35,272 bases of DNA from Deinococcus alpinitundrae (GTDB lineage Bacteria > Deinococcota > Deinococci > Deinococcales > Deinococcaceae), in NCBI RefSeq assembly GCF_009982895.1, contig NZ_WXZL01000026.1:1-35272 (forward strand), in the 5' to 3' direction. Position 1 is the first letter of the stretch. Every line of letters starts with the position of its first letter. This document shows, piece by piece, positions 17,432 through 26,281 of the stretch. Below the pieces are notes generated by a model. That model was not told the DNA's origin and did no database searches. It saw only the letters and a program-made list of their open reading frames with translations. The position numbers were made by a program, and so were the translations under genes.

Positions 17432-18787
17432 TCAGACCAGATCGAGGTACTGCTCGATTTCCCAGGGATGCACCACGGCGGCGTAACTGCGCCACTCGGC
17501 CCGCTTGGCGCGCAGGTAGTGTTCGAGCGCGTGGTCGCCCAGCGCCGCCGAGATCACCTCGTCGCGCTCCAGGCTGTCGAGTGCGTCGTAGAGGTCGCGC
17601 GGCAGCTCGCGTACCCGGTGGTGGCGCTTCTCGCGCACCGTCATCTGGTAGATGTTGCGCTGGATGGCCGGCGGCGGCACGGTTTTCTGGGCGATGCCGT
17701 CGAGGCCCGCCGCCAGCATCACGGCCAGCGCCAGATACGGATTGCAACTCGGATCGGGCAGCCGGAATTCGGCGCGCGTGGAGTTGGCGCGCTTGGCCGG
17801 AACCCGCACCAGCGCCGAGCGGTTGGAGGTGCTCCAGGCCACGTTGACCGGCGCTTCGAAGCCTGGCACCAGCCGCTTGAACGAGTTGACTGTCGGGTTG
17901 GTCACGGCGCACATGCCCGGCGCGTGTTCGAGCAGGCCGCCGATGAAGTGCAGGGCCGTGTCGGAGAGTTCGAACTCGCCTGCCGGATCGTAGAAGGTGT
18001 TGTGGCCGTCTTTGAACAGTGAGAGGTGAACATGCAGCCCCGAGCCGTTGACCCCGGCCACCGGCTTGGGCAGGAAGCTGGCCAGCAGGCCGTATTCCAG
18101 CGCCACCCGCTTGACCACGAACTTGAAGGTGCTGATGGCGTCGGCGGCGGCTAGGGCGTCCTGGTAGCGGAAATCGATCTCGTGCTGACCCGGTGCGGCC
18201 TCGTGGTGGGCGCCCTCGATTTCAAAACCCATTTCGACGAGCTTGTTGGCGATTTCCCGGCGCAGCCGCTCGCCCTTGTCGAGTGGGGCCAGATCGAAGT
18301 ACCCGGCGTGGTCGCCGGTGCGGGTGGTGCCGCGCCCGTCCTCACCGCGCTCGAAGAGGAAGAACTCCGGCTCGGTACCCGCGTAGAGGGTCAGGCCCGC
18401 CTCGGCAGCGCGGGCGATCTGGCGCTTGAGCACGGTTCGGGGATCGCCGGAAAACGGCTCGCCGCTCGGCAGATTCACGTCACAGATGATGCGGGCCACC
18501 TTGCCGCGCTCGCCCTCCTCACGCGAGAACTGCGGATAGATCAGAAAGGTGGAGAGGTCGGGCGCGAGGAGCATGTCGGATTCCTCGATACGAGTAAAGC
18601 CCTGAATCGAGGAGCCGTCGAACATCACGCCGCCGGAGAGCGCTTTCTCGAACTGGCTGCGCGGCACCTCGATGTTCTTGATGGTGCCGAGGATGTCGGT
18701 AAATTGCAGGCGCAAAAAATTGACCCGGCCTTCCTGAAGCAGTTCCAGCACTTGGGCCTGGGTGGGCGGGAGCGGGTGGTCAGTCAT
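17432..18787 (-). CDS. glnA: Glutamine synthetase, type I
   Basis: Makes glutamine from glutamate, ammonia and ATP in the cytoplasm, the main entry of ammonium into organic nitrogen; GSI enzymes are dodecamers. From the ATG at 18787 it is 451 residues, close to the shorter GSI-alpha class of Bacillus. Motifs: MFDGSSIQGF near residue 50, EPEFFLF, HHEAAPGQHEIDFRY, NGSGLHVHLSLF, NRSALVRVPA and EFRLPDPSCNPYLALA. It ends EWRSYAAVVHPWEIEQYL, as GSI-alpha does, and lacks the adenylylation-site segment (NLYDLPPEE-like) of GSI-beta. Control by GlnE adenylylation is therefore unlikely. The start has GAGG upstream; the longer frame to 18883 has no family support. It is divergent from glnN. Confidence 0.95.
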   Translation of the reverse strand: MTDHPLPPTQAQVLELLQEGRVNFLRLQFTDILGTIKNIEVPRSQFEKALSGGVMFDGSSIQGFTRIEESDMLLAPDLSTFLIYPQFSREEGERGKVARIICDVNLPSGEPFSGDPRTVLKRQIARAAEAGLTLYAGTEPEFFLFERGEDGRGTTRTGDHAGYFDLAPLDKGERLRREIANKLVEMGFEIEGAHHEAAPGQHEIDFRYQDALAAADAISTFKFVVKRVALEYGLLASFLPKPVAGVNGSGLHVHLSLFKDGHNTFYDPAGEFELSDTALHFIGGLLEHAPGMCAVTNPTVNSFKRLVPGFEAPVNVAWSTSNRSALVRVPAKRANSTRAEFRLPDPSCNPYLALAVMLAAGLDGIAQKTVPPPAIQRNIYQMTVREKRHHRVRELPRDLYDALDSLERDEVISAALGDHALEHYLRAKRAEWRSYAAVVHPWEIEQYLDLV

Positions 18788-18915
18788 GCAGAAGCCTCGC
18801 GGGAGTGAAGTGAGGGCCGGGGGAGCGCCGGGAATGCACGCCGCGCGGGTCCGCCAGTCGAAGTATGAAATGAAAATCGGCACCAGCTTGGAAATTGAAG
18901 GCAGCGGTCAGGCCC

Positions 18916-18945
18916 AGACTAGCGGCTGGCTCCCGCGCCGGGCAA
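18916..18945 (-). promoter_or_regulatory. Candidate promoter of glnA
   Basis: On the minus strand TTGCCC (18945-18940), an 18-bp spacer and TAGTCT (18921-18916). It would leave a leader of about 120 nt. The match is moderate, and other starts in the 436-bp gap are possible. Confidence 0.35.
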
Positions 18946-18986
18946 GCTGGCGGAACCGGGCGCTCGGCGCATTTCGACAACCGGGA

Positions 18987-19098
18987 ACAACTTGCAGAAT
19001 GTATCAGCAAATCTGGAACCTTGTGCAGGTCGGAGTGGGCAAAGCGCGCTCCAGGTAACTCCAGCACTCGCCATGCACCAGAGAATCTGCAAGTTGTC
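18987..19098. repeat. 12-bp inverted repeat in the glnA-glnN control region
   Basis: ACAACTTGCAGA at 18987-18998 and TCTGCAAGTTGT at 19087-19098 are exact reverse complements with centres 100 bp apart. Each copy therefore reads TCTGCAAGTTGT towards its own gene. The right copy merges into TTGTCTGACAA (19095-19105), a perfect 5-bp palindrome, and ACAAATTGT (19102-19110), which abuts the glnN -35. These look like binding sites of a regulator shared by both genes, but the regulator is unknown. The rest of the 18788-19223 gap holds the two promoters and no gene. Confidence 0.5.
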
Positions 19099-19109
19099 TG
19101 ACAAATTGT

Positions 19110-19139
19110 TGACGCTTTTTTCTCGCCGCGTCTATACTC
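19110..19139 (+). promoter_or_regulatory. Promoter of glnN
   Basis: TTGACG (19110-19115), an 18-bp spacer with a T-run, and TATACT (19134-19139). Transcription would start about 78 nt before the ATG at 19224. The palindrome overlapping the upstream side of the -35 suggests regulation. Confidence 0.75.
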
Positions 19140-19223
19140 AGCTCCAGTGACCGAAAGTCCCAGCTGACAGAAGACATTTTCGCTGTGCTGACCCCGATCC
19201 CCCTTCATTCAAGGAGAACCCAG

Positions 19224-21377
19224 ATGAATCAAGATTTTGAAGTCGTCGCGGCGGCGCGCAACTGGCGCGTGGATGTGGAGCAGCACTACACCCCCAGTCA
19301 GATGATCGGCGAGGTCTTCGGCTCGGACGTGCTGACGCTCGAAACCCTGCGCCAGCGCTTATCGAAGCCAATGTTCAAGAGCCTCCAGGCCACGCTGGAA
19401 CGCGGCGACCCGCTCGATCCCAAGATTGCCGATGCGGTGGCGCTCGCCATGAAGACCTGGGCGATGGACAAGGGAGCGACCCACTATACCCACTGGTTTC
19501 AGCCGCTCACTGGCGGGACCGCCGAGAAACACGACAGCTTTCTGTCGCCGAGCAGTGACGGCACCGCACTCGCTCAGTTTTCCGGCAGCGAGCTGATTCA
19601 GGCCGAGCCTGACGCCTCCAGCTTTCCCTCGGGGGGCCTCAGGGCCACTTTCGAGGCGCGCGGTTACACCGCCTGGGACCCGAGCAGCCCGGCCTTTATC
19701 ATGCGCCACGCCAACGGCGCGACCCTGTGTATTCCCACCGCCTTCGCATCCTGGACCGGCGAGGCGCTCGACCTCAAGACGCCCCTGTTGCGCTCGATCG
19801 AGGCACTCAACAAGGCAGTGGTTCCGGCGCTCAATCTCTTCGAGACGCCGGTGGGCCGAGTCAGCAGCAGCCTCGGCGCGGAGCAGGAATACTTTCTGAT
19901 CGACGAGGACTATTTCTACCGCCGCCCCGATCTGGTGATGACGGGCCGGACTCTCTTCGGGGCCAAGCCGCCGCGTGGCCAGGAACTCGAAGACCACTAC
20001 TTCGGTGCGATCCCTGACCGGGTACTGAGTTTCATGACCGACGCCGAGACGCAGCTCTACGCCCTGGGCATTCCGGTCAAGACCCGCCACAACGAGGTCG
20101 CGCCGGGCCAGTTCGAGATCGCTCCGATCTACGAGCAGAGCAACGTGGCCGCCGACCACCAGCAACTGACCATGCAGATTCTGCGCAACACCGCCCGCAA
20201 ATACGGTCTGGTGGCCCTGATGCACGAAAAGCCCTTCGCGGGCATCAACGGCTCGGGCAAGCACTGCAACTGGAGCATGGGCACCGATCTGGGCGACAAC
20301 CTGCTCGAACCCGGCGCGACCCCGCACGAAAACTTGCAGTTTCTGTTCTTCTGCTCGGCGGTCATCAAGGCGGTCGACGATCACCAGGATCTGCTGCGCA
20401 TCAGCGTGGCCTCGGCCAGCAACGACCACCGCCTGGGAGCCAACGAAGCGCCGCCCGCCATCATCAGCATCTTCCTGGGCAGCGAACTCACTGAGATCCT
20501 CGACCGCATTTCCAGCGGCCAGGGCGGACGCGGCCAGGTCGCCGGGTTCCTGGGCCTGGGTTCGAGCGTGCTGCCGCAGATTCCGCGCCACGCCGGGGAC
20601 CGCAACCGCACCAGCCCGTTTGCCTTTACCGGCAACAAGTTCGAGTTCCGGGCAGTGGGCAGCTCGCAGAGCATCTCCTTTCCGATCACGGTGCTCAACA
20701 CCATCGTGGCCGACGCGGTGCAGGCCCTCACCGCCGACCTCAAGGCCAAGCTCGACGGCGGCATGGACCTTCAGTCGGCGGTGGGCGAACTCGTCCGGGC
20801 CACTTACGACGCCCACAAGCGGGTTGTCTTCAACGGCGACGGCTACGCCGACGAATGGCACCAGGAGGCCGAACACGGGCGGGGTCTGCTCAATATGCGC
20901 ACCAGCCTCGACGCCATCGCGCACCTGACCGACGCCAAGAATGCCGAGCTGTTCGCCCGGTACAGCGTCCTGAGTGACCGTGAACTGGCGGCCCGTCAGG
21001 AAATCATGTACGACATCTATTTCAAGACCGTCAACATCGAGGGCGAGACCACCGAATCGGTGGCCGCCACCCAGATCATGCCCGCCGCGCTGGCGTACCT
21101 GGCCGAGCTGAGCGGTATCAAGCAGGGCAAGGCTGCCGCCGCCATCTCGGAGGAAGTGGCCGCCGCTGCCGACGAAATGTACGACGCCGTGTGCAAGTTG
21201 CGCGAGGAGAACGCGGCGGAGGGCGGCGAGGAAATTCACGACAAGGCCCACCACATGCAGAGCAATGTGCTGCCCGCCATGCAAGCCGTGCGCCTGGCCG
21301 CCGACAAGCTCGAAAAAGTCGTGGCCGCCAAACACTGGCCCATGCCGACTTACCGTCAGATGCTGTTCGTCAAGTAA
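19224..21377 (+). CDS. glnN: Glutamine synthetase, type III
   Basis: The large GSIII form, also ATP-dependent glutamate-ammonia ligase but built of subunits of about 75-80 kDa. The product is 717 residues from the ATG at 19224. GSIII blocks are visible: [35 protein letters not shown] with the core [65 protein letters not shown] and [10 protein letters not shown]. The start is fixed by AAGGAG about 8 nt upstream; earlier in-frame codons lie in the leader. It is divergent from glnA and closed by a terminator. Having GSI and GSIII together suggests separate use under different nitrogen supply. Confidence 0.96.
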   Translation: MNQDFEVVAAARNWRVDVEQHYTPSQMIGEVFGSDVLTLETLRQRLSKPMFKSLQATLERGDPLDPKIADAVALAMKTWAMDKGATHYTHWFQPLTGGTAEKHDSFLSPSSDGTALAQFSGSELIQAEPDASSFPSGGLRATFEARGYTAWDPSSPAFIMRHANGATLCIPTAFASWTGEALDLKTPLLRSIEALNKAVVPALNLFETPVGRVSSSLGAEQEYFLIDEDYFYRRPDLVMTGRTLFGAKPPRGQELEDHYFGAIPDRVLSFMTDAETQLYALGIPVKTRHNEVAPGQFEIAPIYEQSNVAADHQQLTMQILRNTARKYGLVALMHEKPFAGINGSGKHCNWSMGTDLGDNLLEPGATPHENLQFLFFCSAVIKAVDDHQDLLRISVASASNDHRLGANEAPPAIISIFLGSELTEILDRISSGQGGRGQVAGFLGLGSSVLPQIPRHAGDRNRTSPFAFTGNKFEFRAVGSSQSISFPITVLNTIVADAVQALTADLKAKLDGGMDLQSAVGELVRATYDAHKRVVFNGDGYADEWHQEAEHGRGLLNMRTSLDAIAHLTDAKNAELFARYSVLSDRELAARQEIMYDIYFKTVNIEGETTESVAATQIMPAALAYLAELSGIKQGKAAAAISEEVAAAADEMYDAVCKLREENAAEGGEEIHDKAHHMQSNVLPAMQAVRLAADKLEKVVAAKHWPMPTYRQMLFVK

Positions 21378-21407
21378 TCAAGGCAGCACGAAAGAACCGG
21401 GAAAAGG

Positions 21408-21434
21408 GTCGCCGCGTCACTGCGGCGGCTTTTT
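21408..21434 (+). terminator. Rho-independent terminator of glnN
   Basis: GTCGCCGC (21408-21415) pairs with GCGGCGGC (21422-21429, one G-U pair) around a 6-nt loop and is followed by TTTTTC. It lies 30 bp past the glnN stop. Confidence 0.85.
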
Positions 21435-21520
21435 CGTGGCAGCCCGGCGCAAACCCAGCACGACTTGCCGAAAGCTTTAAAAATACACGTAAGCGTTTGG
21501 GCGGCGGCGGGCTTTCGCGC

Positions 21521-21526
21521 TAGACT
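21521..21526 (+). promoter_or_regulatory. -10 box of the AAC(3)-family gene (leaderless type)
   Basis: TAGACT lies 7 nt before the ATG at 21534, matching the box of proB and marR exactly in sequence and in position. There is no canonical Shine-Dalgarno at the right distance. Confidence 0.5.
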
Positions 21527-21533
21527 GGAAACG

Positions 21534-22376
21534 ATGCTTAACATGCTGCGCCGCCCCCAGGTCACGGCTGCCATGCTCGCCGAGGGGTTGGCGGGGCTGG
21601 GCCTGGACGGTACCCAGCACGCCATCGTGCATGCCAGCCTGCGCTCGTTCGGGCAGGTTGAGGGTGGGGCGGTGGCGCTCCTGGAAGAACTCAGGCGCCA
21701 CACCGCCACGCTGAGCGCTCCGGCCTTCACCTACGCGACCCTGCTGCGCTCACCCACCTCGTCCGTCTACGCCAGTTTTGCCCGCGATACGCGGGTCAGC
21801 CGCGATATCGGGCGGGTGCCGCAACTGATGGTCGAGCAGGCAGACGCGCTGCGGTCGTTTCATCCGGCGCTGAGTTTCGTGGCGATCGGTAAGCAGGCCC
21901 GCGCCATCGTTGAGGCGCAGTCGCTCGAAAGTCCCTACGGCCCCATCGGCGCGCTCTACGACCTCGATGCGGTGGCGCTGCTGCTGGGCGTGGACCATTC
22001 GAGCAACACCACTTTGCACTACGGCGAATACCTGGCCGGGGTGCCGCTGCTGACCCGCTATGTGCCGCTGGGCGGCAACGTGGTGCCGACTGCCTTTCCC
22101 AACTGCTCGGCAGATTTCGAGAACATCGCGCCGTATGTACAGGGCAAGCAGGTCACGGTGGGCCGCGCCCAGCTCGGCGCTTACCGGGTGCGCGATCTGG
22201 TCGACGGTGTGCGGACTTTCCTGGCCGCCCATCCCGAGGGCATGCTCTGCACGTATCCCACCTGCCGCTGCCAGGAAGTGCGCCGCTTGATTCGTGCCGA
22301 AGGCTTGCGGCCCCGGACGCACAGCGGGCTGCTGGGTACGTCTGGACTCCCCGAACTGACCTCGCGAGTAAGCTGA
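21534..22376 (+). CDS. AAC(3)-family aminoglycoside N-acetyltransferase-like protein
   Basis: A 280-residue member of the AAC(3) family of acetyl-CoA-dependent N-acetyltransferases, which modify the 3-amino group of aminoglycosides; many chromosomal members have other or unknown substrates. Family blocks: VHASLRSFGQVEGGAVALLE (residues about 32-51), APAFTY, SFHPALSFVAIG (108-119), SPYGPIGALYDLDAVALLLG (133-152) and NTTLHYGEYLAGVP (158-171) with the active-site His. The C-terminal part has a cysteine cluster MLCTYPTCRCQEV (C239, C244, C246) that I do not recall as a usual feature. The ATG at 21534 is chosen over an upstream frame because of the -10 box 7 nt ahead. It converges on the reductase gene 26 bp away. 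Resistance should not be assumed. Confidence 0.85.
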   Translation: MLNMLRRPQVTAAMLAEGLAGLGLDGTQHAIVHASLRSFGQVEGGAVALLEELRRHTATLSAPAFTYATLLRSPTSSVYASFARDTRVSRDIGRVPQLMVEQADALRSFHPALSFVAIGKQARAIVEAQSLESPYGPIGALYDLDAVALLLGVDHSSNTTLHYGEYLAGVPLLTRYVPLGGNVVPTAFPNCSADFENIAPYVQGKQVTVGRAQLGAYRVRDLVDGVRTFLAAHPEGMLCTYPTCRCQEVRRLIRAEGLRPRTHSGLLGTSGLPELTSRVS

Positions 22377-22402
22377 GCGCCGCCAAGTTCAGGTGGCCCG
22401 CT

Positions 22403-23392
22403 TCACTCGCCGGGCTGCGGCAGCCGCCGGTCACTGCTGTGCCCTGGCCTGGCCTTCAGTGCCGGATTGACATGATGGGCCGCGTGATTGGCAGCCAGCG
22501 CCGCCTGCGCTAGCCCCACTGAGAGCAGCTTAAAGTCGCCTCCTGAAAGGCTCACGTCGCCCGCTACGAACACGCCGGGCAGCCGGGTCATCTGCGCCGC
22601 ATCTACCGGAATGTACTCGCCCTGCCAGCCGAGCGGCCAGCGTTGCAGTGCCGACAGATCCGGCAGGTGCCCGTTGGCAACGTACACACTGTCTGCGGCA
22701 ACGTGCCGGAGGTCGACCCCGGTGCGCAGCCAAGCGCCCGTTTCGTCCAACTGCTCCACCTCGGTGGGTGCCTGAATGTTCAGATGCCCCGACTGTCTCA
22801 GTGTCTCAAGCTGGGCCAGCTGCGCCGGGCTGCCGCGAAACAGTGCCCGGCGGTGCGTCAGGGTGACCCGTGCGTCCGCTGCCGTCAGGTCGAGCGCGGC
22901 CTGCACCGCCTGCGGCACGCCGCCCACGATCAGCACGGCCCGGCCTTCAAACGTGGACGGTTCCGCCAGCCCGGTCCGCACGTCGGGGTGCTGGTCACCG
23001 AGCCGGACCTCACGCGGCAGCAGTGCGCCCATTCCCGCTGCCACGATTACGGCGTGGGCCGGGTACGCGCCGCAGTCCGTCGTGACGGTCCAGCCGTCCG
23101 CCGTCTCGGTCAGCGTCTGTGCCAGTTCGTTCAGACGGTAGTCCGGCCCGAAGGGAGCGAGCTGGGCTTTGAGCGCGGCCACGATGTCGGCGGCGCGGGC
23201 CGAGGGCGATCCCGGAAGGTCGTACACCAGCTTGTCGGGATACAGTGCGCTGAGCTGGCCGCCGACTTCCGAATGGGCGTCGATGAGGCGCACGCTCAGG
23301 CCGCGCAGCCCTACGTAGAAGGCGGCGTGCAGGCCCGCTGGCCCCGCGCCGACGATCAGCACATCGGTGGGGGCGGCGAACGGGAGCGACAT
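22403..23392 (-). CDS. Thioredoxin-reductase-like ferredoxin-NADP+ reductase (type 2)
   Basis: A cytoplasmic flavoprotein passing electrons between NADPH and ferredoxin or flavodoxin. The 329-residue product matches the YumC-type family: the FAD motif VGAGPAGLHAAFYVGLRGLS (about residues 15-34), EVGGQLSALYPDKLVYDLPG, the NADPH-region motif IVGGVPQAVQAALDL (where the family usually has GGGDSAVDWAL), THRRALFRG, and the C-terminal FAD contact VFVAGDVSLSGG. It lacks the CxxC redox pair of true thioredoxin reductases. The altered GGVPQ motif may change nucleotide preference. The ATG at 23392 follows TTTAAT by 6 nt; an in-frame GTG 6 nt earlier is less likely. The tail after AANHAAHHVNP is short. 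Confidence 0.87.
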   Translation of the reverse strand: MSLPFAAPTDVLIVGAGPAGLHAAFYVGLRGLSVRLIDAHSEVGGQLSALYPDKLVYDLPGSPSARAADIVAALKAQLAPFGPDYRLNELAQTLTETADGWTVTTDCGAYPAHAVIVAAGMGALLPREVRLGDQHPDVRTGLAEPSTFEGRAVLIVGGVPQAVQAALDLTAADARVTLTHRRALFRGSPAQLAQLETLRQSGHLNIQAPTEVEQLDETGAWLRTGVDLRHVAADSVYVANGHLPDLSALQRWPLGWQGEYIPVDAAQMTRLPGVFVAGDVSLSGGDFKLLSVGLAQAALAANHAAHHVNPALKARPGHSSDRRLPQPGE

Positions 23393-23398
23393 GCCCAC

Positions 23399-23404
23399 AT
23401 TAAA
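23399..23404 (-). promoter_or_regulatory. Candidate -10 box of the type 2 reductase gene
   Basis: On the minus strand TTTAAT ends 6 nt before the ATG at 23392 and overlaps the TAA stop of the broken gene upstream. There is no Shine-Dalgarno. Confidence 0.35.
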
Positions 23405-23849
23405 TCAGGCGCGCAGCGAGCGAAAGGGAAGGCGTCACCCGGAAGGGGTCGCTGAGCCACTCAAGTCCAAATGGGAAGGGTAGATACTCTTCAGCGCCAG
23501 TGTCGATCAACAGTAGTTTGTAATTCTGACAGCGCAGCCACGTCGCCACCTTAACCAGCACGTCCAGGGTTGCCACACCCGGCTGACGGTTCACCGAACT
23601 GACAAATAGAGGTGCGGGCAGTTGCAGGGTCCGGACGATGGCCTTCACCTGCCATGCCACCTCGTCTGCCGACCCACAGGCACAGCCACCAGAAGCTGGG
23701 GGCGACAACAAGCCCACCATCCCGGCGCAGTCTCTTCTGGAACGTTCTGAAGCGCCTCGGCGAAGACGTCGAGAGCAACAAAATCGTCTCTGCTTTCGGA
23801 TCAGCGCTCCTGCCAGCGGCGCGAGAATCAGCTTGAGGGGGTCGTCCAC
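23400..23849 (-). pseudogene. Frameshifted hypothetical gene between the two reductases
   Basis: A GTG start at 23849, 10 bp after the FprA-type gene, opens a nominal 149-residue frame, but only its two ends look like protein. The first 15 residues (MDDPLKLILAPLAGA) and the last ~85 (from about DEVAWQVKAIVRTLQLP, through VATLDVLVKVATWLR and LLLIDTGAEEYLPFPFGLEW) are convincing. In between the frame turns Arg/Cys/Ser-rich, while the next frame reads ESRDDFVALDVFAEALQNVP and EETAPGWW, far more protein-like. Two compensating indels, near 23795 and near 23665-23680, would explain this. It is either a decayed gene or sequencing errors. The end recalls small SMI1- or DUF6630-like proteins, but only faintly. 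Confidence 0.55.
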
Positions 23850-23859
23850 CTGCCGTGCT

Positions 23860-25218
<1,359 letters not shown>

Positions 25219-25225
25219 GCTTGAG

Positions 25226-25231
25226 AGTGTA
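25226..25231 (-). promoter_or_regulatory. -10 box of the FprA-type gene (leaderless type)
   Basis: On the minus strand TACACT lies 7 nt before the ATG at 25218, with no Shine-Dalgarno. No clear -35 was found. Confidence 0.45.
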
Positions 25232-25334
25232 CAAGAGACACCAAGCTGCCGGTGATGGCTTTGTCTGTCACCGCCCCCGGTAGGCCCCCGGTGGGGGGGT
25301 GAGCGGCGCCATGATGCACGCTCCTGAAATCCGT

Positions 25335-25340
25335 TAGAAT
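25335..25340 (+). promoter_or_regulatory. Candidate -10 box of the small anchored protein gene
   Basis: TAGAAT lies 8 nt before the ATG at 25349. GTGAG between them is a poor Shine-Dalgarno. The 130-bp divergent region also holds CCCCC/GGGGGGG runs at 25274-25299. Confidence 0.4.
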
Positions 25341-25348
25341 GTGAGCTG

Positions 25349-25708
25349 ATGCGTGTTGTCTTGGTGGTGCTGGCGGTGGCGGTGGCGGTGTTGTACTTCA
25401 CCTTCGGACTTCGGGCGGGGGCAGCGACCTTCACGCCGCTGTACCTGCTCAATGCTCAGGGGCAGAGCAGTTATCCGTTCCGGACCTACCAAACGGGCAA
25501 GCTGACCGTCACCGGCGGTTGCCAGGGCCGAAGCGGCCAGGCTACCCTGCGTCTGCTGGCTCCTGACGGCACCGAACTCAGCGCCGTGCTGTGCAGGCAG
25601 GGGAATTGGTCACTCGATATGAACGGCTCCGGTGAAGCAGGCACCTACCTGCTCAACGTCGAGTACCAGCACTACACCGGGCGGCTGGAACTCAATGCCG
25701 TGTACTGA
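25349..25708 (+). CDS. Small membrane-anchored or secreted hypothetical protein
   Basis: A 119-residue protein of unknown function. A single hydrophobic segment (VVLVVLAVAVAVLYFTFGL, residues 3-21) after one Arg can act as a signal anchor or uncleaved signal. The rest is exported and beta-rich, with two cysteines in GGCQGRSG and AVLCRQGNW that could form a disulfide outside the cytoplasm. It ends in an alternating strand pattern (TYLLNVEYQHYTGRLELNAV). It has a promoter-like box of its own. It lies 60 bp upstream of another unknown gene in the same direction, but that gene has its own box too. No family was recognised. Confidence 0.7.
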   Translation: MRVVLVVLAVAVAVLYFTFGLRAGAATFTPLYLLNAQGQSSYPFRTYQTGKLTVTGGCQGRSGQATLRLLAPDGTELSAVLCRQGNWSLDMNGSGEAGTYLLNVEYQHYTGRLELNAVY

Positions 25709-25755
25709 GAGCGGGCGGGGCGGGTCGCAGCGCTTGCCGCAGCCCAACTTGCCTC

Positions 25756-25761
25756 TATACT
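25756..25761 (+). promoter_or_regulatory. -10 box of the beta-repeat protein gene (leaderless type)
   Basis: TATACT lies 7 nt before the ATG at 25769 with GC-rich sequence between and no Shine-Dalgarno. This is the same sequence and distance as at the kinase gene. Confidence 0.5.
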
Positions 25762-25768
25762 GCTGCGC

Positions 25769-26218
25769 ATGGACGATTTGCTCAAAGGACGCCTCGGCGG
25801 CGCGGATGGCTATACCATCCGCTGCGCCATCGACGGCGACAAGATTGTGGGCCGTGCGGGCGGCAAGCTCAGCGGCAAGGATATTGACCTCGAAATTACC
25901 GAGCGCGGCGTGGCCGGAACGGTGGGCGACGAGAGCGTGAAGATCGAGCTGCAAGACGGCGAACTGCGCGGCAACGTGGGCAAGGAAACCCTGTCGCTGC
26001 GCGGCGTGGACCGGGTCACCGGCTACCTCGGCGCGCCGATTGTCGGCTGGAACATCTCGGCGCAGCAGACCGGCGAGAAGCTCGAAGGCCGCCTGGGCAG
26101 CACTGTGCTGGGCCGCGAATTCAGCTTGGAACTGGGCAGCGCCCCAGGCTGGGTCGGTACCCTGGTCGCGGTGGTGGCCTTTTACGCGCTCGAACCCCGC
26201 GCCAGCCTGAGCCACTAA
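25769..26218 (+). CDS. Hypothetical protein with glycine-rich beta repeats
   Basis: A 149-residue protein with no recognised family. Its first ~115 residues are a run of short beta strands separated by Gly or Asp turns: KIVGRAGGKLSGKDIDLEI, RGVAGTVGDESVKIELQDG, ELRGNVGKETLSLRGVD. That pattern resembles, in miniature, the repeats of the TamB-like protein encoded opposite. A hydrophobic stretch near the C-terminus (GWVGTLVAVVAFYAL) may be a membrane contact or core strand. There is one cysteine near residue 19 and no signal peptide. A terminator separates it from the convergent tamB-like gene. Function unknown; similarity to TamB may be only low-complexity strand composition. Confidence 0.7.
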   Translation: MDDLLKGRLGGADGYTIRCAIDGDKIVGRAGGKLSGKDIDLEITERGVAGTVGDESVKIELQDGELRGNVGKETLSLRGVDRVTGYLGAPIVGWNISAQQTGEKLEGRLGSTVLGREFSLELGSAPGWVGTLVAVVAFYALEPRASLSH

Positions 26219-26231
26219 AAAACTACCACTC

Positions 26232-26270
26232 AACAAAGCCGCGCCCTGGAACTCGGGGCGCGGCTTTGTT
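26232..26270. terminator. Bidirectional rho-independent terminator
   Basis: A perfect 15-bp stem (AACAAAGCCGCGCCC at 26232-26246 with its complement at 26256-26270) around a 9-nt loop, with T-rich stem ends on both strands. It ends the beta-repeat gene (+) and the tamB-like gene (-). Confidence 0.9.
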
Positions 26271-26281
26271 CTGCTCGCTCC

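Noticed and set aside
17415..17435. CTGAGC / GCTCAG hairpin at the glnA stop codon as a terminator
   Set aside because: The stem is only 6 bp, overlaps the end of the coding region and is not followed by a T-run on the minus strand.
19359..21335. A 658-residue minus-strand open frame across glnN
   Set aside because: It is antisense to a full set of GSIII motifs and has no recognisable domain. Such frames are expected at high GC with strong third-position bias.
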